Of a stretch of 64,000 nucleotides of DNA, positions 62,502 to 64,000 are shown in pieces. Position 1 is the stretch's first letter, and every line of letters starts with the position of its first letter. Both the position numbers and the translations under genes were made by a program. The DNA is taken from NCBI GenBank assembly GCA_045540335.1, contig JAZQHC010000005.1, forward strand, positions 17,811-81,810, written 5' to 3'. A model generated the notes under the pieces. The model did not search any database. It was not told where the DNA came from and saw only the letters and a list, made by a program, of their open reading frames with translations. This DNA comes from RGIG7213 sp045540335. Its GTDB lineage: Bacteria; Bacillota; Clostridia; Oscillospirales; CAG-272.

Positions 62502-62542
62502 AAAGCACGTTAATACAAATTTGTATCAGCGTGCTTTTTTAT
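62502..62542 (+). terminator. Terminator of the dockerin protein gene
   Basis: AAAGCACG (62502-62509) pairs with CGTGCTTT (62530-62537), with an inner ATACAAATTTGTAT palindrome, followed by a T-run. Confidence 0.82.
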
Positions 62543-62546
62543 TTAA

Positions 62547-63227
62547 TTAAACGGCTGTTTGTCTTTGTTGCATCTTTTTCCAGCTTATAAAGCCGTATAT
62601 ATCATTAAAAAGAAATGCGGCAAAGCAAACCACAACTGACACGTATCGTAAATCGGTGTGGCTTGCCAAAACCCAAAGGATTATTAAAACAACGTCGTTT
62701 GCGGCGTATGCCAATGCAAAAAAAGGGCTTCTGCGGAACGTAAGATACGCGGCAATAAAGCTTGTACTTACAGATAAAGTGCTTGGTATAATATTTGACG
62801 TGTGGAAATATTCTAAAATAAAGTAAAATATTACCGTTAATACTACGGTTAATAACCACATAAAAAGGTTTTCTTTTTGGCTTATGCTATTTACTTTTAC
62901 TTCTGATTTGTTGCCGTTATATGGGTTTTTCAACCATGCAACAAGGGCAATAATTGCCATGGGCATTGTCATGCCTATATACGTTATCATTTCTCCGTAA
63001 TATGCAAATGTGTAAGAAATCATACCGTATAATATGCTGAAAACTACCATCAGCAGTTGGCCGAACGGATTTCCTTTGGCGTTGAATATCAACGAAGTTA
63101 CTCCTATAACAGATGATATTAACGTTAAATAGTTTTCTTTATCAAATATCAAAAACGAAAAGACAATGCAAAAAACAGATATCCCCCATAACGCCGTTTC
63201 GAATTTTGAAAAATAATTCTTCTTCAT
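62547..63227 (-). CDS. PnuC-like nicotinamide riboside/vitamin transporter
   Basis: A 226-residue membrane protein with seven predicted helices. NAKGNPFGQLLMVVFSILYG and the late segment VSVVVCFAAFLFNDIYGFISWKKM fit the PnuC family (facilitated uptake of nicotinamide riboside or related vitamins). ATG 63227 has AGGAGG immediately upstream; the longer frame to 63305 runs through the leader terminator and is rejected. The vitamin is not determined. Expression is probably controlled by the upstream leader. Confidence 0.83.
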   Translation of the reverse strand: MKKNYFSKFETALWGISVFCIVFSFLIFDKENYLTLISSVIGVTSLIFNAKGNPFGQLLMVVFSILYGMISYTFAYYGEMITYIGMTMPMAIIALVAWLKNPYNGNKSEVKVNSISQKENLFMWLLTVVLTVIFYFILEYFHTSNIIPSTLSVSTSFIAAYLTFRRSPFFALAYAANDVVLIILWVLASHTDLRYVSVVVCFAAFLFNDIYGFISWKKMQQRQTAV

Positions 63228-63230
63228 AAA

Positions 63231-63344
63231 TCCTCCTAAAAAAATAAACATCCGTAAAACACATCTTCTAAGACCTAACGATGTGTAAACGGATGCTTTT
63301 TGCATCTCACTACCCGGTGGCAGTTTTAAAGTATCTGCATTATA
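63231..63344 (-). promoter_or_regulatory. Attenuator or riboswitch-like leader of the pnuC-like gene
   Basis: On the minus strand a TATAAT (63344-63339) is followed by a ~100-base leader. It ends in a hairpin (CATCCGT and ACACATC arms with complements, 63295-63249) plus TTTATTTTTTT, overlapping the region just before the AGGAGG site. A competing hairpin GATGC-AAAAA-GCATC (63306-63292) shares the terminator's first arm, giving mutually exclusive structures. Upstream lies CTGCCACCGGGTAG. I cannot match it to a known riboswitch class. Confidence 0.65.
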
Positions 63345-63484
63345 TCATAAATATTTGTAGCTGCATAGATAATTGTATTAACAAACGTGAATTTTTATAT
63401 CAATACGCAGGCGAAGGATAATAATGGATTTTATAGTAATATAAATACATTATATCTTCACATTTTTTGAAAAAAAGTAAAAAT

Positions 63485-63510
63485 AAGGGGCAGCCGAAAG
63501 CATGCCCCTT
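63485..63510 (-). terminator. Terminator of the tRNA-Arg gene
   Basis: On the minus strand AAGGGGCA pairs with TGCCCCTT, with GC pairs inside, followed by ATTTTTACTTTTTTT. It begins at the last base of the encoded CCA. Confidence 0.88.
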
Positions 63511-63584
63511 GGCACCCGCAACGGGAATCGAACCCATAACTAACCCTTAGGAGGGGTTTATTATATCCATTTAACTATGCAGGC
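63510..63584 (-). tRNA. tRNA-Arg (anticodon CCU)
   Basis: A 75-base cloverleaf on the minus strand. The acceptor GCCTGCA pairs with TGCGGGT (with G-U pairs), then discriminator G and encoded CCA. The anticodon stem AACCC/GGGTT closes the loop CTCCTAA, anticodon CCT, reading AGG. The T arm is ATGGG-TTCGATT-CCCGT. It is a single-gene unit with its own promoter and terminator. Confidence 0.93.
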
Positions 63585-63601
63585 TTAAATATACGGCTAT
63601 T

Positions 63602-63630
63602 ATGATACCATATTTAAGTGGAAAAATCAA
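63602..63630 (-). promoter_or_regulatory. Promoter of tRNA-Arg
   Basis: Minus-strand TTGATT (63630-63625) and TATCAT (63607-63602), spacer 17, with GG before TATCAT, like the rRNA P2 promoter. Confidence 0.75.
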
Positions 63631-63696
63631 TAGTTTTTCAGAAAAAAACTTTTGCGCACACTATTTTCTTTTTTCTGAATTTTTATCAAAAAAGGC

Positions 63697-63725
63697 TTGA
63701 CAAAATCGAAAACTTGTGGTATATT
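63697..63725 (+). promoter_or_regulatory. rRNA operon promoter P1
   Basis: TTGACA (63697-63702) and TATATT (63720-63725) with 17-base spacer ending TTGTGG. An A/T-rich tract upstream (63600-63690) may act as an UP element. Confidence 0.85.
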
Positions 63726-63802
63726 GTAGGTCCGGTCGCAAGGCTGGCGCAAAAAGTTGTTTTGAAACTCCGAAAAAAATTGATAAAACTTCAAAAAAAG
63801 GG

Positions 63803-63831
63803 TTGACAAATCGAATTTTTTGTGGTATCAT
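63803..63831 (+). promoter_or_regulatory. rRNA operon promoter P2
   Basis: TTGACA (63803-63808) and TATCAT (63826-63831) with 17-base spacer ending TTGTGG, the same spacer ending as P1, 106 bases downstream of it. Confidence 0.87.
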
Positions 63832-63837
63832 AGTCAA

Positions 63838-64000
63838 GCTGTCAACGAAACGACAGTTTAACTCGGTCTTTGAAAATTGAATAACAGACGAGATAAGAAG
63901 CGAAGTATAAAGCAAAATGCAAAGAATATTAAGCGAAAGAAAATCTCGACAATTCCTTTTAGAATCACATAAGTGAGATATCCGGACACGACGGATATCA
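63838..64000 (+). other. rRNA operon leader (16S gene begins beyond the window)
   Basis: TCTTTGAAAATTGAATAA at 63867-63884 is the conserved leader element seen before clostridial and bacillar 16S genes. A hairpin, GATATCCG and CGGATATC around seven bases, lies at 63977-63999. No 16S 5' end motif occurs before base 64000. Confidence 0.82.

Noticed and set aside
63228..63305. 26-codon N-terminal extension of the pnuC-like gene
   Set aside because: It would translate the terminator hairpin and ignore the AGGAGG before ATG 63227.
63231..63344. TPP, preQ1, FMN or NAD-II riboswitch in front of the pnuC-like gene
   Set aside because: The core sequences of these classes that I can recall are not present, so only a generic attenuator is annotated.
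63618..63915. Short ORFs on both strands around the rRNA promoters
   Set aside because: They overlap tandem -35/-10 boxes and the rRNA leader and have no ribosome binding sites.

Overview
The window looks like a chromosome segment of an anaerobic Clostridia-type Bacillota, probably an uncultured gut lineage. The signs are moderate-low GC, AGGAGG-type ribosome binding sites, sigma-A promoters with 16-17 bp spacers, a tyrosine-kinase capsule system of the YveK/YwqD (CpsC/CpsD) type, CarD, NhaC and YitT family proteins, an AgrC/AgrA-like two-component pair and a dockerin-bearing secreted protein. This assignment is inference; no 16S sequence lies inside the window. No phage, insertion sequence or CRISPR array was seen.

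Region 1 (1-22270, + strand) is a surface polysaccharide locus. It holds many glycosyltransferases (GT2, GT4 and GT32 types, several in tandem paralogous pairs), a Wzy/ligase-like membrane protein, and an ABC-2 exporter (Wzm/Wzt type). A second transcription unit carries a DegT-family aminotransferase, a catalytically dead DD-carboxypeptidase homologue, the YveK/YwqD pair, a nucleotidyltransferase-fold protein, a small Ser/His S26-type peptidase, a phosphodiester glycosidase and an unknown membrane-anchored protein. Genes abut or overlap by 4 bases, so expression is probably operonic.

Region 2 (22285-33109) is housekeeping: coaD, a CarD-like regulator, tmcAL, ackA and a lipoprotein. It is followed by a minus-strand operon nagZ-like > capD/epsC-like > VanZ-like > PIG-L deacetylase > nhaC-like. 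Region 3 (33254-38739, +) is mnmE-tyrA-aroB-aroA-aroC. Region 4 (38929-50497, +) is an ArgR-boxed arginine/carbamoyl phosphate operon argG-argC-argJ-argB-argD-argF-carA-carB. It has two surprises: CarA has lost the whole Cys-His-Glu glutaminase triad, and CarB is fused in frame to a DapF (diaminopimelate epimerase) domain.

Region 5 (50630-54148) is the most intriguing part. An AgrC/AgrA-like sensor-regulator pair without AgrB or AgrD lies divergent to a 15-codon ORF (MSEALLDLLRWIFGF) that has a strong ribosome binding site and its own terminator. Next comes a pair of LytTR-like direct repeats (21 bp period) exactly 10 bp upstream of a promoter that should make a ~150-nt noncoding RNA. I read this as a candidate compact peptide/RNA regulatory system.

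Region 6 (54278-63227) has an orphan EctB-like aminotransferase, a divergent sensor-like protein, a NYN-domain protein whose best start is the rare codon ATC, an Lhr-like helicase, a secreted phosphodiester glycosidase/ricin/dockerin protein, and a pnuC-like transporter behind an attenuator-like leader. Region 7 (63485-64000) has tRNA-Arg(CCU) on the minus strand and, divergently, tandem rRNA promoters and leader; the 16S gene itself starts beyond the window.
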